A stretch of 64,000 nucleotides of DNA. It comes from Aestuariicoccus sp032586235. Its GTDB lineage: Bacteria > Pseudomonadota > Alphaproteobacteria > Rhodobacterales > Rhodobacteraceae. The position numbers and the translations under genes are program-made. Location of the stretch: NCBI RefSeq assembly GCF_032586235.1, contig NZ_JAWHTD010000017.1:12418-76417 (forward strand), read 5' to 3'. The number at the start of each line of letters is the position of its first letter. Within the stretch, counting starts at the first letter, position 1. The notes below the pieces were generated by a model. That model was not told the origin of the DNA and did no database searches. It worked only from the letters and a program-made list of their open reading frames with translations. This document shows, one piece after another, positions 17,587 to 26,598 of this stretch.

Positions 17587-17604
17587 CCGGGCGGGTCCGC
17601 CCGG
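17587..17604. terminator. Hairpin between the small exported gene and the next RTX gene
   Basis: A perfect 8-bp stem CCGGGCGG / CCGCCCGG with a GT loop, ten bases after the stop codon. No T-run follows; it could attenuate or simply be GC-rich chance pairing. Confidence 0.4.
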
Positions 17605-17644
17605 GGCTGTACCGACACCATTCAGGGATTGAGAGGAAGAGATT

Positions 17645-20600
17645 ATGGCGGAACTTTACCTGGCGGGGAACGAGGTTTCCATCACCGATTACGGCCATCT
17701 GCAACTGGTCTATATCGACGACGCGGGCAACGAATTCGAGATCGAGGTGCAATCGCCCACCGCCGCCAGCGGCGACTGGATCGTGGTGCCCGCCACCACC
17801 GATCACACCACCACGCCCGGCTATGGCGACGCGGAAAACTACGCCCGCGTCCAGATCGACGTGGGCCCCGACCGCACGGTCGAGGAGGTCTGGCAGCTCT
17901 TGACCAATGCGCGCGATTTCTTCGCCACCCAGAGCATCGACTACCGCACCGGCGTCGCCCCCGGCGAGACGCTGGAGGGGCAGAATTCCAACAGCTACAT
18001 CACCGCGCTGATGCATATCGCGGGGCTGGATATCGACACCTACCTGGCCGGGGCCACCCCCAGCGATGTCGGCTCGGGCTTTCCGGGCGTGGCGCGCAAC
18101 GTGCTCTTCGACGTGGTCGATTCCAGCGGCACCGCGCTGGCGCCCATCGCGTTGACCCTGCCGGGCACGCCCGGCAACGACGTGATGAACGGCGGCGCGG
18201 GGGCGGATTCGCTCTCGGGGCTCGATGGCAACGACACGCTTGACGGCAACGGCGGCGCCGACACGCTGAACGGCGGGCCGGGCGTCGACACCGTCGCCAT
18301 GATCGGCGCGCCCGAGGATTACGAGATCGTGTCGGTCAACGCCGGCACAAGGGTGCTGCGCGACCCCGCCGGGACTGAGACCACGCTGGTCGATGTCGAG
18401 CGGATCCAGTTCTCCAACGGCGATCTGACCGATGCCGCGCTCAACCCGCTGAGCGGCAGCCCCGGGCTGGTCTCGGGGCTGGGCGGCGACGTGGGGTTCG
18501 GCGAGAACGTGCTGCCGGCCAACGACGACGGCTTTACCGCCCAGATCGACGCCAGCGCGATCTTCGAGGACGGCATCAACTTCTTCGGCACGGTCTATTC
18601 GGGTTTCTGGATCAACAACAACGGCTCGATCACCTTCGGCGGCCCGCGCGGCACCTATACCCCGAGCCCGATCACCGACGTGTCCAACAACCCCGAGATC
18701 AGCCCCTATTTCGCCGATGTGGACACCCGCGGCGGCGCGGCCAGCCCGACGCCGGGCGGCAATTCCATGGGCACCAACCTGGTCTATTGGGATTTCAACG
18801 AGGTCACCGACCAGATCGTCATCACCTGGGACGACGTGGGCTATTACAGCAACCGCACCGATCTGCTGAACGCCTTCCAGCTGATCCTGACCGATCAGGG
18901 CGGCGGCGATTTCGACATCCAGTTCCGCTACGAGGCGGTCAACTGGACCACCGGCAGCGCCTCGGGCGGGGTCAACGGGCTGGGCGGCACGGTGGCGCGG
19001 GCGGGCTACACCGCCGGGTCGGGCGAGGCGGACGAGTTCTTCGAGCTGCCGCAATCGGGCGACCAGGACGCGATGCTGAGCCTCGACGTGATCCCGGGCA
19101 ACACCGGGCTGGTGGGGCTGTGGGAATTCTTCGTGCGCAACGGCGGCGTGGTGGAATCGGTGGTGCCGCTGCAGCCCGAGGACGCTGGCGGCTGGGTGGC
19201 GGGCGATCCGCACCTCTCGACGCTGGATGGCGTGGGCTATGACTTCCAGGCGGCGGGGGAATACGTGCTCTTGCGCGGCACGGAGTCGGATTTCGAGATC
19301 CAGGCGCGCATGGTGCCGGTGGCCGACAACGTCAGCGTCAACGCCGCGGTGGCCACCAATCTGGGCGGCACGGCGGTGATGATCGACGCCACCGACGAGG
19401 TGCCGCTGCACATCGGCGGCGTGCCGACCGAGATCGAGGACTTCGGCTTTGTCGAGGTGGGCGACGACCGCGTCTACCGCGAGGGCGACACCTATACGGT
19501 GGTCTATGCCGGTGCGGACGGCGTGGTGGGCGACGGCGACAGCCAGCTTATCGTGACGGTGCGCGAGGACCGGGTCGATCTGGACATCCGTCTCAACGAC
19601 GCGCTTCTGGGCAGCCTCGAGGGGCTCTTGGGCGACGGCGACGGCGATGCTTCGAACGACATCGCGCTCGCGGACGGCACGCCGCTGGCGCGCCCGCTGG
19701 TCTTTGAGGACGTCTATGGCCAGTACCGCGACGACTGGCGCGTCACCAGCGCCGAACAGAGCCTTTTCACCTATGACGAGGGCGAGAGCCTGGCGGGCTT
19801 TTACGACGAGGATTTCCCCGGCGCGGCGGTCAGCCTCGACGATCTGGACCCCGAGCTCTTGGCGGCGGCCGAAGAGGCGGCGACCAATGCGGGGCTCACC
19901 CCGGGCACGCCGAACTTTGAAAACGCGGTGCTGGATTTCGCGCTGACCGGCGACAGCAGTTTCCTGGAATCCGCGGTCGAGGTGCCGCAGACCATCGACG
20001 AGACGGTCGCGACCGAAGAGCCCGAGGCGCTGGTGCTGACCGGCACGCCGGGGCCGGACGCGCTGACAGGCGGCGTTCTGGGCGACACGATCGACGGTTT
20101 GGCGGGCCAGGACACCATCGTCGGCCGCGCCGGCGACGACCGGCTGGAGGGCGGCGACGGGCGCGACCTGATCGACGCGGGGTCGGGCGACGACGCGGTG
20201 CTGGGGCAGGGCGGCGACGACACTCTGCTGGGCGGCGACGGCAACGACAACATCGCTGCCAGCGACGGCAATGACGAGGCCCACGGCGGCGCGGGCGACG
20301 ACCTGATGGGCGGCGGCCTGGGCAACGACCTGATGACCGGCGGCGCGGGCCGCGACTTCATGGGCGGCGGTCTGGGCAACGACACCGTGGACGGCGGCGA
20401 CGACGGCGACGTGGTGAATGGCGGCGGCGGCGACGACGTGCTGCTGGGCGGCGCGGGCAACGACACCATGGGCGGGTCGTTCAACGCCGACAGCGTCGAG
20501 GGTGGCGAGGGCGACGACGACATGGGCGGCGGCCTGGGTCAGGACACCGTGCTGGCCGGCGACGGCGACGACAGCGTCGGCGGCGGCGAGGGCAACGACA

Positions 20601-20980
20601 GCATCGAAGGCGGCAGCGGCGCCGACTTCCTTGCGGGCGGCGGGCGCGACGACCTCATCGACGGCGGCAGCGGCGCCGACACCATCAACGGCGGCGACGG
20701 CGACGACACCATGACCGGCGGCGGCGGCGAGGACGTGTTCGTGTGGAACTTCTTCAAGGACGGCGATGCCGACGTGATCACCGACTTCGCCGATGGGGTC
20801 GACAGCTTGCGCATGGTGGGCGTCGAAAACGCGCCGGGATCGGGCCTGCAAGGCAAGCTGGCGGCACTGAACATTACCGACACCGCGGGCGGCGCGCAGA
20901 TCGATTATCAGGGCCACATTGTGCTGATCGAGGGCGTCGTGGCCGCCGATCTGGGGCTGGAGGATTTCACCTTCCTCTGA
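17645..20980 (+). CDS. RTX protein with nidogen-like (NIDO) and von Willebrand type D (VWD) domains
   Basis: 1111 residues; GAGAGGAAGAG precedes the ATG. Residues 1-170 are an unassigned domain. A short RTX block is at about 176-220. Residues about 285-500 match a nidogen-like domain (FWINNNGSITFGG, ISPYFADVDTR, ITWDDVGYY, FQLILTDQGGGDFDIQFRYE). Residues about 517-700 match a VWD domain beginning WVAGDPHLSTLDGVGYDFQ and including EYVLLRG, DFEIQARMVPV and LLGDGDGDASND. No cysteine is visible in this VWD, unlike animal ones with their disulfides. RTX repeats from about 799 lead to the island cassette (EDVFVWNFF, VITDFADGVD, EDFTFL). No Sec signal; type I secretion is inferred. The domain pair NIDO-VWD also occurs in animal matrix proteins, so adhesion is a plausible role. 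Confidence 0.88.
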   Translation: MAELYLAGNEVSITDYGHLQLVYIDDAGNEFEIEVQSPTAASGDWIVVPATTDHTTTPGYGDAENYARVQIDVGPDRTVEEVWQLLTNARDFFATQSIDYRTGVAPGETLEGQNSNSYITALMHIAGLDIDTYLAGATPSDVGSGFPGVARNVLFDVVDSSGTALAPIALTLPGTPGNDVMNGGAGADSLSGLDGNDTLDGNGGADTLNGGPGVDTVAMIGAPEDYEIVSVNAGTRVLRDPAGTETTLVDVERIQFSNGDLTDAALNPLSGSPGLVSGLGGDVGFGENVLPANDDGFTAQIDASAIFEDGINFFGTVYSGFWINNNGSITFGGPRGTYTPSPITDVSNNPEISPYFADVDTRGGAASPTPGGNSMGTNLVYWDFNEVTDQIVITWDDVGYYSNRTDLLNAFQLILTDQGGGDFDIQFRYEAVNWTTGSASGGVNGLGGTVARAGYTAGSGEADEFFELPQSGDQDAMLSLDVIPGNTGLVGLWEFFVRNGGVVESVVPLQPEDAGGWVAGDPHLSTLDGVGYDFQAAGEYVLLRGTESDFEIQARMVPVADNVSVNAAVATNLGGTAVMIDATDEVPLHIGGVPTEIEDFGFVEVGDDRVYREGDTYTVVYAGADGVVGDGDSQLIVTVREDRVDLDIRLNDALLGSLEGLLGDGDGDASNDIALADGTPLARPLVFEDVYGQYRDDWRVTSAEQSLFTYDEGESLAGFYDEDFPGAAVSLDDLDPELLAAAEEAATNAGLTPGTPNFENAVLDFALTGDSSFLESAVEVPQTIDETVATEEPEALVLTGTPGPDALTGGVLGDTIDGLAGQDTIVGRAGDDRLEGGDGRDLIDAGSGDDAVLGQGGDDTLLGGDGNDNIAASDGNDEAHGGAGDDLMGGGLGNDLMTGGAGRDFMGGGLGNDTVDGGDDGDVVNGGGGDDVLLGGAGNDTMGGSFNADSVEGGEGDDDMGGGLGQDTVLAGDGDDSVGGGEGNDSIEGGSGADFLAGGGRDDLIDGGSGADTINGGDGDDTMTGGGGEDVFVWNFFKDGDADVITDFADGVDSLRMVGVENAPGSGLQGKLAALNITDTAGGAQIDYQGHIVLIEGVVAADLGLEDFTFL

Positions 20981-21025
20981 GGCGGATTGCCGCGAAAACC
21001 GGGGGCGGCGCGGGCGGGAAAACCG

Positions 21026-21054
21026 TTGACCCGTGCCGCCCCCTTTCCTAGCAT
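21026..21054 (+). promoter_or_regulatory. Candidate promoter upstream of the 1013-residue RTX gene
   Basis: TTGACC at 21026-21031 and TAGCAT at 21049-21054 with exactly 17 bases between them. It would give a leader of about 130 bases before the ATG at 21192. The -35 differs from consensus only at the last base; the -10 matches at four positions. Confidence 0.5.
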
Positions 21055-21191
21055 GACCGCGGAAGGACCGGGGGGTGCGGCTGTTTACAGGGCGTCTTCG
21101 GGTTTGTTTTTTGATAGAAACCGGATTTCCATAGCTGCTGCGATTGCCGCTGTTCCGGCCCGGAAATCCGACACATAGCGAGGATTTCACC

Positions 21192-24100
21192 ATGCCAAGT
21201 CTTTATACCCTCACCGGTTTCAGCTTTTCCGGTCCCACGGACAGCCCGACCGCCGTGTCCAGCTCGACCCTCGAAATTCAGGGCTCCGACGATCTGGGCG
21301 TGACCTTCACCCCCGGCACCAGCACCGATCCGGCCGATATCTCGGGCGCGCTCGACGTCACCTCGGGTGAGGTTTACGGCATCCTTCTGGATGGTCTGCT
21401 GCCTAACCTGCAAAGCGACCAGTGGGGCGCGGGCATGGGTGAATTCACCAACGGCCCCGACACCACCCAGATCCTGACAATCGTCGACAACAGCTTTGGC
21501 GGACGTACCTATGTCTATGTGCTCTCGGGCGATCCGGTGGGCGCAAGCAACCCGCCGACCGACACCGAAGTGATCACTTTCTTCGACGGGGCCGTCTCCG
21601 ACATCCCCTCGGGGCCCTTCGCGCCCGGCATCGAATTCTCGCCCGGCGACGCCAGCAGTGCGGTGGTCGATCCCGACCCCTTCGCCGGCACCGCGGGACC
21701 CGACGTCATCCTGGGCTTTCCCAGCAACGATCCGATCGACGGCGAGGGCGGCAACGACACGATCGACGGCAACTTCGGCAACGACACCATCCTGGGCGGG
21801 ACGGGGCAGGATTTCATCCTCGGCGGGCCGGGTTACGACGACATCAACAGCGGTCCCGGCGGCACCACGCCCGATGTCCCCGACGGCGATATCGTCGACG
21901 GCGGCGGCGGGCTCGACATCACCCGCGGCACCCCGTCGGATTTCAACGAGGACACGATCAATGGGCTCGATTTTGGCGACCTGCTCATCCTCCTGGGGAT
22001 CTCGCCCGACAGCATCTCCGAAGGGCCCGGGGAAAACGAGATCCTGATCGAGACCACCGGCGACGACACGCCCGAGGCGTCGTTCTTCTTTGACACGGTG
22101 TTCGGCGACGCGGAAACGGCCGGGCTGGTGGCCACCGCCGACGGCGGCAACACGATCCTGCAGCTCGACCCGGCGCTGGCCTCGGATCCGGGCATCGGCG
22201 AGACGATCCTGGGGCCGCAGGATTTCCCGACGATCGGCGATTTCCTCTTTGCCGACGACAGTATCGTGCCGATCGACATCTATTACGTGGGCGCGGTGGA
22301 AAGCCTGGCGCTGCTGGAAGACGGCCATGCCATCCGCGAGATCTCGGGCGATACGCCGAACGAGGTGGTGGGCATCGACCGCGGCGTGTTCCTCAGCTCG
22401 GGCGGGGGCCCCGGCACCGAAAACACCTCGCCGAGCTTCCGGGAGGTGCTGAACGAGCCGGGCGATCCGCGGCTGACCGCCACGGCGCAGGAGGCCTTCC
22501 CCGGTGCCGGCAGCACCAATGACGCCTCGCTGATCACCTTCACCTTCGACGCCGCCGACCTGGGCGATCAATCCTCGATCAGCTTCGACGTCTTCTTCGG
22601 CTCGGACGAATTCCCCGAATTTGTCAACTCCTCCTTCGTCGACATCGCCGCGGTCTATGTGAACGGCGTGAACTATGCGCTGTTCAACAACGATCCCGAA
22701 CAGCCGCTGTCGATCACGGGTGAATCGATCAACACGCCGGGCAACTTCTACACCAACAACGGCGACGATGGGTCCGACGACGATCCTTTCACCGGTACCT
22801 TCGACACCGAATACGACGGCTTCTCGGTGCTGCTGAACGTGATCGCGCCGGTGCAGCCGGGCATCAACACGGTGACCATCGGGGTCGCCGACACCGGGGA
22901 TTCGATTTATGATTCGGGGATCTTCGTCGGCAATATCCAGGGGTCGGATTTCGAGACCGGCGGCAGCTTTGTACCGTCCAACGGCACTGTCGGCGACGAT
23001 CTGATCGACGCCAACGGCGCGCCGGAACTCCACTCAATCGGAACTGGCGGCGCGGATACGATCAGCGGCACCGCGCAGGAACTCGACGGCGACCAGATTG
23101 ACGGCGCCGAAGATGACGATGTGATCGTCGTCGAGGACTGGGTTGGTGACCAAGACGATGTAACTGGCACTCAGGGCTCGCTGATCCTCGACATCGACAC
23201 CGATGGCGATGGCGAGAGCGACAGCACCATCACGCTGCTGGGCGATTTCTCGCAGGCCACCTACAACGTCGAGAACGACGGCACCAACACCACGATCTCC
23301 TTCGACGGCATCATCAGCGACGGAGGGGTTCCGGGCGAATTGTTCGAAGGCACCGACGGCGACGACACGCTGACCGGCGGCGACGGTGACGACACGCTGA
23401 TCGGCGGCGGCGGCGACGACAGCCTGGACGGCGGGGCCGGCAACGACGGTGTCTTCGGCCAGGACGGCAACGACACGCTGATTGGCGGCGCGGGCAACGA
23501 CAACATCGGCAGTTCGTCCGGCGACGATGTCGCTATTGGCGGCGCCGGTGACGACTTCATGGGCGGCGGGGCCGGCAGTGACGACCTCGACGGCGGCACC
23601 GGCAACGACTTCATGGGCGGCGGTCTCGATGACGACACGGTCGACGGCGGCGACGGCAACGACGTGGTAAACGGCGGCGGCGGCAACGACGTGCTGATCG
23701 GCGGCGACGGCAACGACACCATGGGCGGGTCGTTCAACTCCGACCAGGTCACCGGCGGCACCGGCAACGACGACATGGGCGGCGGCCTGGGTCAGGACAC
23801 GATCTCGGGCGGCGGCGGCGACGACAGCGCCGGCGGCGGCGAGGGCGACGATGTGGTCAACGGCGGCGCGGGGAACGACTTTCTCGCGGGCGGCGGGCGC
23901 AACGACGCCATCAACGGCGGGATCGGCAACGACACGATCAACGGCGGCGATGGCGACGACACCATGACCGGCGGCGACGGTGCGGATGTCTTCGTGTGGA
24001 ACTTCTTCAAGGACGGTGACGCCGACGTCATCACCGACTTCGAGGACGGCATCGACAGCTTCCGCATGGTGGGTGTCGAGAACGCGCCGGGCACGGGCCT

Positions 24101-24233
24101 CGCCGGCAAGCTCGACGCCTTGGGCATCACCGACACCGCCGGCGGTGCGCTGATCGACTATCAGGGCCACACCGTGCTGATCGAGGGCGTGTCGGCGAGC
24201 GATCTGACGCTTGACGATTTCACCTTCCTCTAA
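21192..24233 (+). CDS. RTX protein with a choice-of-anchor-L-like domain
   Basis: 1013 residues. The ATG at 21192 (with AGCGAGGA about seven bases upstream) is preferred to an in-frame ATG at 21144, whose extra residues are not hydrophobic. Residues 1-155 are a beta-rich domain without a recognised family (YVYVLSGDP). RTX repeats occupy about 165-245. Residues about 375-590 closely resemble the second such domain in the 12852-16904 protein: GVFLSSGGGPGTENTS, FFGSDEFPEF, FVDIAAVYVNGVNYALF and DPEQPLSITGESI. Residues about 715-1013 are RTX repeats with MGGGxGND units, DFLAGGGRND and the cassette ending DDFTFL. No signal peptide. It is likely an exported surface or matrix protein. Confidence 0.87.
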   Translation: MPSLYTLTGFSFSGPTDSPTAVSSSTLEIQGSDDLGVTFTPGTSTDPADISGALDVTSGEVYGILLDGLLPNLQSDQWGAGMGEFTNGPDTTQILTIVDNSFGGRTYVYVLSGDPVGASNPPTDTEVITFFDGAVSDIPSGPFAPGIEFSPGDASSAVVDPDPFAGTAGPDVILGFPSNDPIDGEGGNDTIDGNFGNDTILGGTGQDFILGGPGYDDINSGPGGTTPDVPDGDIVDGGGGLDITRGTPSDFNEDTINGLDFGDLLILLGISPDSISEGPGENEILIETTGDDTPEASFFFDTVFGDAETAGLVATADGGNTILQLDPALASDPGIGETILGPQDFPTIGDFLFADDSIVPIDIYYVGAVESLALLEDGHAIREISGDTPNEVVGIDRGVFLSSGGGPGTENTSPSFREVLNEPGDPRLTATAQEAFPGAGSTNDASLITFTFDAADLGDQSSISFDVFFGSDEFPEFVNSSFVDIAAVYVNGVNYALFNNDPEQPLSITGESINTPGNFYTNNGDDGSDDDPFTGTFDTEYDGFSVLLNVIAPVQPGINTVTIGVADTGDSIYDSGIFVGNIQGSDFETGGSFVPSNGTVGDDLIDANGAPELHSIGTGGADTISGTAQELDGDQIDGAEDDDVIVVEDWVGDQDDVTGTQGSLILDIDTDGDGESDSTITLLGDFSQATYNVENDGTNTTISFDGIISDGGVPGELFEGTDGDDTLTGGDGDDTLIGGGGDDSLDGGAGNDGVFGQDGNDTLIGGAGNDNIGSSSGDDVAIGGAGDDFMGGGAGSDDLDGGTGNDFMGGGLDDDTVDGGDGNDVVNGGGGNDVLIGGDGNDTMGGSFNSDQVTGGTGNDDMGGGLGQDTISGGGGDDSAGGGEGDDVVNGGAGNDFLAGGGRNDAINGGIGNDTINGGDGDDTMTGGDGADVFVWNFFKDGDADVITDFEDGIDSFRMVGVENAPGTGLAGKLDALGITDTAGGALIDYQGHTVLIEGVSASDLTLDDFTFL

Positions 24234-24277
24234 GATCAGGGTCCGGCCCGCGCGCATTGGTGCGGGCCCTGCCAACC

Positions 24278-24311
24278 GGCATGCGGGTCTCCGGGCCGGC
24301 ATGCCTTTTTT
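24278..24311 (+). terminator. Intrinsic terminator after the 1013-residue RTX gene
   Basis: GGCATGC (24278-24284) pairs with GCATGCC (24299-24305) and is followed directly by six T (24306-24311). A second hairpin, GGCCCGC / GCGGGCC, lies just upstream at 24245-24268. The two may act together. Confidence 0.6.
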
Positions 24312-24343
24312 AACTCTCGTGTTTGCCAAAGGATTGCGCACCG

Positions 24344-26575
24344 ATGTTTCCAGAATTCCCTGAAATCACCACGATCGAAGACTTCACCGCCTGGACTCAG
24401 CTGGCGTCCGCCGGGGCGGCGCTTCTGGGTGACGCGAACCTGACCCAGGCCTTCAGCGCTGATCCCACGACGTTGACGGTGGGGGAGTACCTGGCGCTGC
24501 TCGATGCCGCCGAAGCCTCGATCCTGGCCACGGATTTCAGCTTTCTGGAGGAGTTGATCCCGCTTCTTGAAGAGCAGCTGACCGCCGTCATCGACCCTGC
24601 CGAACTGCCCGAAGGCGTGACGGTGGACGACGTGATCGCCCAGGCCACAGCGCTGCTGAGCGATCTGGCGGCTGGCGACACCTCGATCCTAACCAGCGGT
24701 TTCGACGCCATCCGCGCCGTTCTCGACGGTGTGCCCGAGGACACGATCCTGGCCCAGGCAATCGTCGGCGAGGGCGGCACGATCGATCCCGGCGTGATCG
24801 AGGATTTCTTCGACAATTTCGTCCTGCCGCGCTTCCCGGATGAGCTGGTCGAGGCCTGGGTGGCGGGCGATCCGCATCTGCGCACGCTCGACGGAGTAGA
24901 TTATGATTTCCAGGCGGCGGGCGAATACGTTCTGCTGCGCGGCACCGACAGCGACTTTGAGATCCAGGCGCGCATGGTGCCGGTGGCCGACAACGTCAGC
25001 GTCAACGCCGCCATCGCCACCAATCTTGCGGGCACGGCGGTGATGATCGATGCCGCCGACGCCATCCCGCTGACCGTGGACGGTGCGGCGGTCGACCTGG
25101 CCGACGGCGCGGCGCTCAACGTGGCGGGCGGCGGGTTGATTACTCGCGAGGGCAACATCTATCGCATCGTCTATCCCGGCGCCGATGGCGTGGCGGGCGA
25201 CGGCGACGCGCAGCTCAGCGTGCGCGTGCTGGAGGACCGGGTCGATATCGGCCTGCGCATGGACGCAAGCCTGCTGGGCAGTCTCGAGGGGCTCTTGGGC
25301 GACGGCGACGGCGACCCGGCCAACGACATCGCTCTGGCCGACGGCACGGTGCTGGCCCAGCCGGTGGCCTTCGCCGATCTTTATGGCCAGTACCGCGAGG
25401 ATTGGCGCGTGGCCGCTGCCGACAGTCTTTTCACCTATGACGCGGGCGAAACCACCGACGGCTTCTACGACGCGGCCTTCCCCGGCGAGGAGGTCACGCT
25501 CGACAGCCTCGACCCGGCGGTGCGCGCCGCGGCCGAGGCCGCGGCGGAAGCGGCCGGGCTGGTGCCGGGCACGGCGGCCTTCGAGGCGGCGGTGCTCGAT
25601 TTTGCGCTGACCGGCGACGAGTCGTTCATCGACTCCGCGCTCTTCTTGACCGTGTCGCAGACCGGCACCTCGGGCGACGACACGCTGGTGGGCGGCACCG
25701 GTGACGACGTGCTGTCGGGCGCGGGCGGCGACGACCGGCTGGAAGGTAACGACGGCAACGACCAGCTGTCGGGCGACGGCGGCAACGACGCGCTTCTGGG
25801 CGGCGCGGGGGCCGATGTGCTGGACGGCGGCGCGGGCAACGACAATATCGCGGCCAGTGATGGCAACGACGTGGTCGATGGCGGTGCGGACAATGACCTC
25901 ATCGGCGGCGGACTTGGTAATGACTTGATCGACGGCGGGTCGGGCAACGACTTCATCGGCGGCGGTCAGGGCAACGACAGCGCCGACGGCGGCGAGGGCG
26001 ACGACGTGGTCAACGGCGGCGCGGGCGACGACAGCCTGACGGGCAACGATGGGTCGGACACCATGGGCGGGTCCTTCGGGTCGGACACGGTGACCGGCGG
26101 TCTGGGCGCCGACGACATGGGCGGCGGCGCGGGCACCGACGTGATCGCGGGCGGGCAGGGCAACGACAGCGCCGGCGGCGGCGAGGGCGACGACACGATC
26201 ACCGGCGGTGCGGGCGACGACTTCCTTGCGGGTGGCGGGCGCAACGACGTGATCTCGGGCGGCGACGACAGCGACACGATCAACGGCGGCGACGGCGACG
26301 ACACCATGACCGGCGGGGCCAATGCCGATACGTTTGTCTTCAACGGCTTCAACGCGGGCGACGCCGACGTGATCACCGACTTCCAGGACGGGGTCGATAG
26401 CTTCCGTATGACCGGGGTCGAGAACGCGCCGGGCTCGGGCCTGCAGGGCTATGTCGATGCGCTGAACATCACCGACACGGCCCAGGGCGCTCTGATCGAT
26501 TACCAGGGTCACACGATCCTGATCGAAGGCGTGGCGGCGGCCGACCTGACGCTCGACGATTTCACCTTCCTCTGA
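24344..26575 (+). CDS. RTX protein with a VWD domain and a helical N-terminal domain
   Basis: 743 residues from ATG 24344, chosen over a TTG 21 bases upstream because AAAGGA lies ten bases before it. Residues 1-170 are rich in leucine, alanine and acidic residues and look helical (EELIPLLEEQ, ALLSDLAAG); no family is recognised. Residues 172 to about 360 form a VWD domain that is nearly identical in places to the one in the 17645-20980 protein (WVAGDPHL-R/S-TLDGV, DFEIQARMVPVADNVSVNAA). RTX repeats run from about 441 through NDFIGGGQGND and DFLAGGGRND to the cassette ending DDFTFL. No signal peptide. The last gene of the RTX island, it ends 24 bases before a convergent sulfotransferase gene. 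Confidence 0.87.
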   Translation: MFPEFPEITTIEDFTAWTQLASAGAALLGDANLTQAFSADPTTLTVGEYLALLDAAEASILATDFSFLEELIPLLEEQLTAVIDPAELPEGVTVDDVIAQATALLSDLAAGDTSILTSGFDAIRAVLDGVPEDTILAQAIVGEGGTIDPGVIEDFFDNFVLPRFPDELVEAWVAGDPHLRTLDGVDYDFQAAGEYVLLRGTDSDFEIQARMVPVADNVSVNAAIATNLAGTAVMIDAADAIPLTVDGAAVDLADGAALNVAGGGLITREGNIYRIVYPGADGVAGDGDAQLSVRVLEDRVDIGLRMDASLLGSLEGLLGDGDGDPANDIALADGTVLAQPVAFADLYGQYREDWRVAAADSLFTYDAGETTDGFYDAAFPGEEVTLDSLDPAVRAAAEAAAEAAGLVPGTAAFEAAVLDFALTGDESFIDSALFLTVSQTGTSGDDTLVGGTGDDVLSGAGGDDRLEGNDGNDQLSGDGGNDALLGGAGADVLDGGAGNDNIAASDGNDVVDGGADNDLIGGGLGNDLIDGGSGNDFIGGGQGNDSADGGEGDDVVNGGAGDDSLTGNDGSDTMGGSFGSDTVTGGLGADDMGGGAGTDVIAGGQGNDSAGGGEGDDTITGGAGDDFLAGGGRNDVISGGDDSDTINGGDGDDTMTGGANADTFVFNGFNAGDADVITDFQDGVDSFRMTGVENAPGSGLQGYVDALNITDTAQGALIDYQGHTILIEGVAAADLTLDDFTFL

Positions 26576-26598
26576 CCCCCGGGGCCGGGGCGGCGCGC

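Noticed and set aside
24245..24305. A possible mobile-element end from repeated CCGGCATGC
   Set aside because: Better explained as hairpins of a terminator followed by a T-run.
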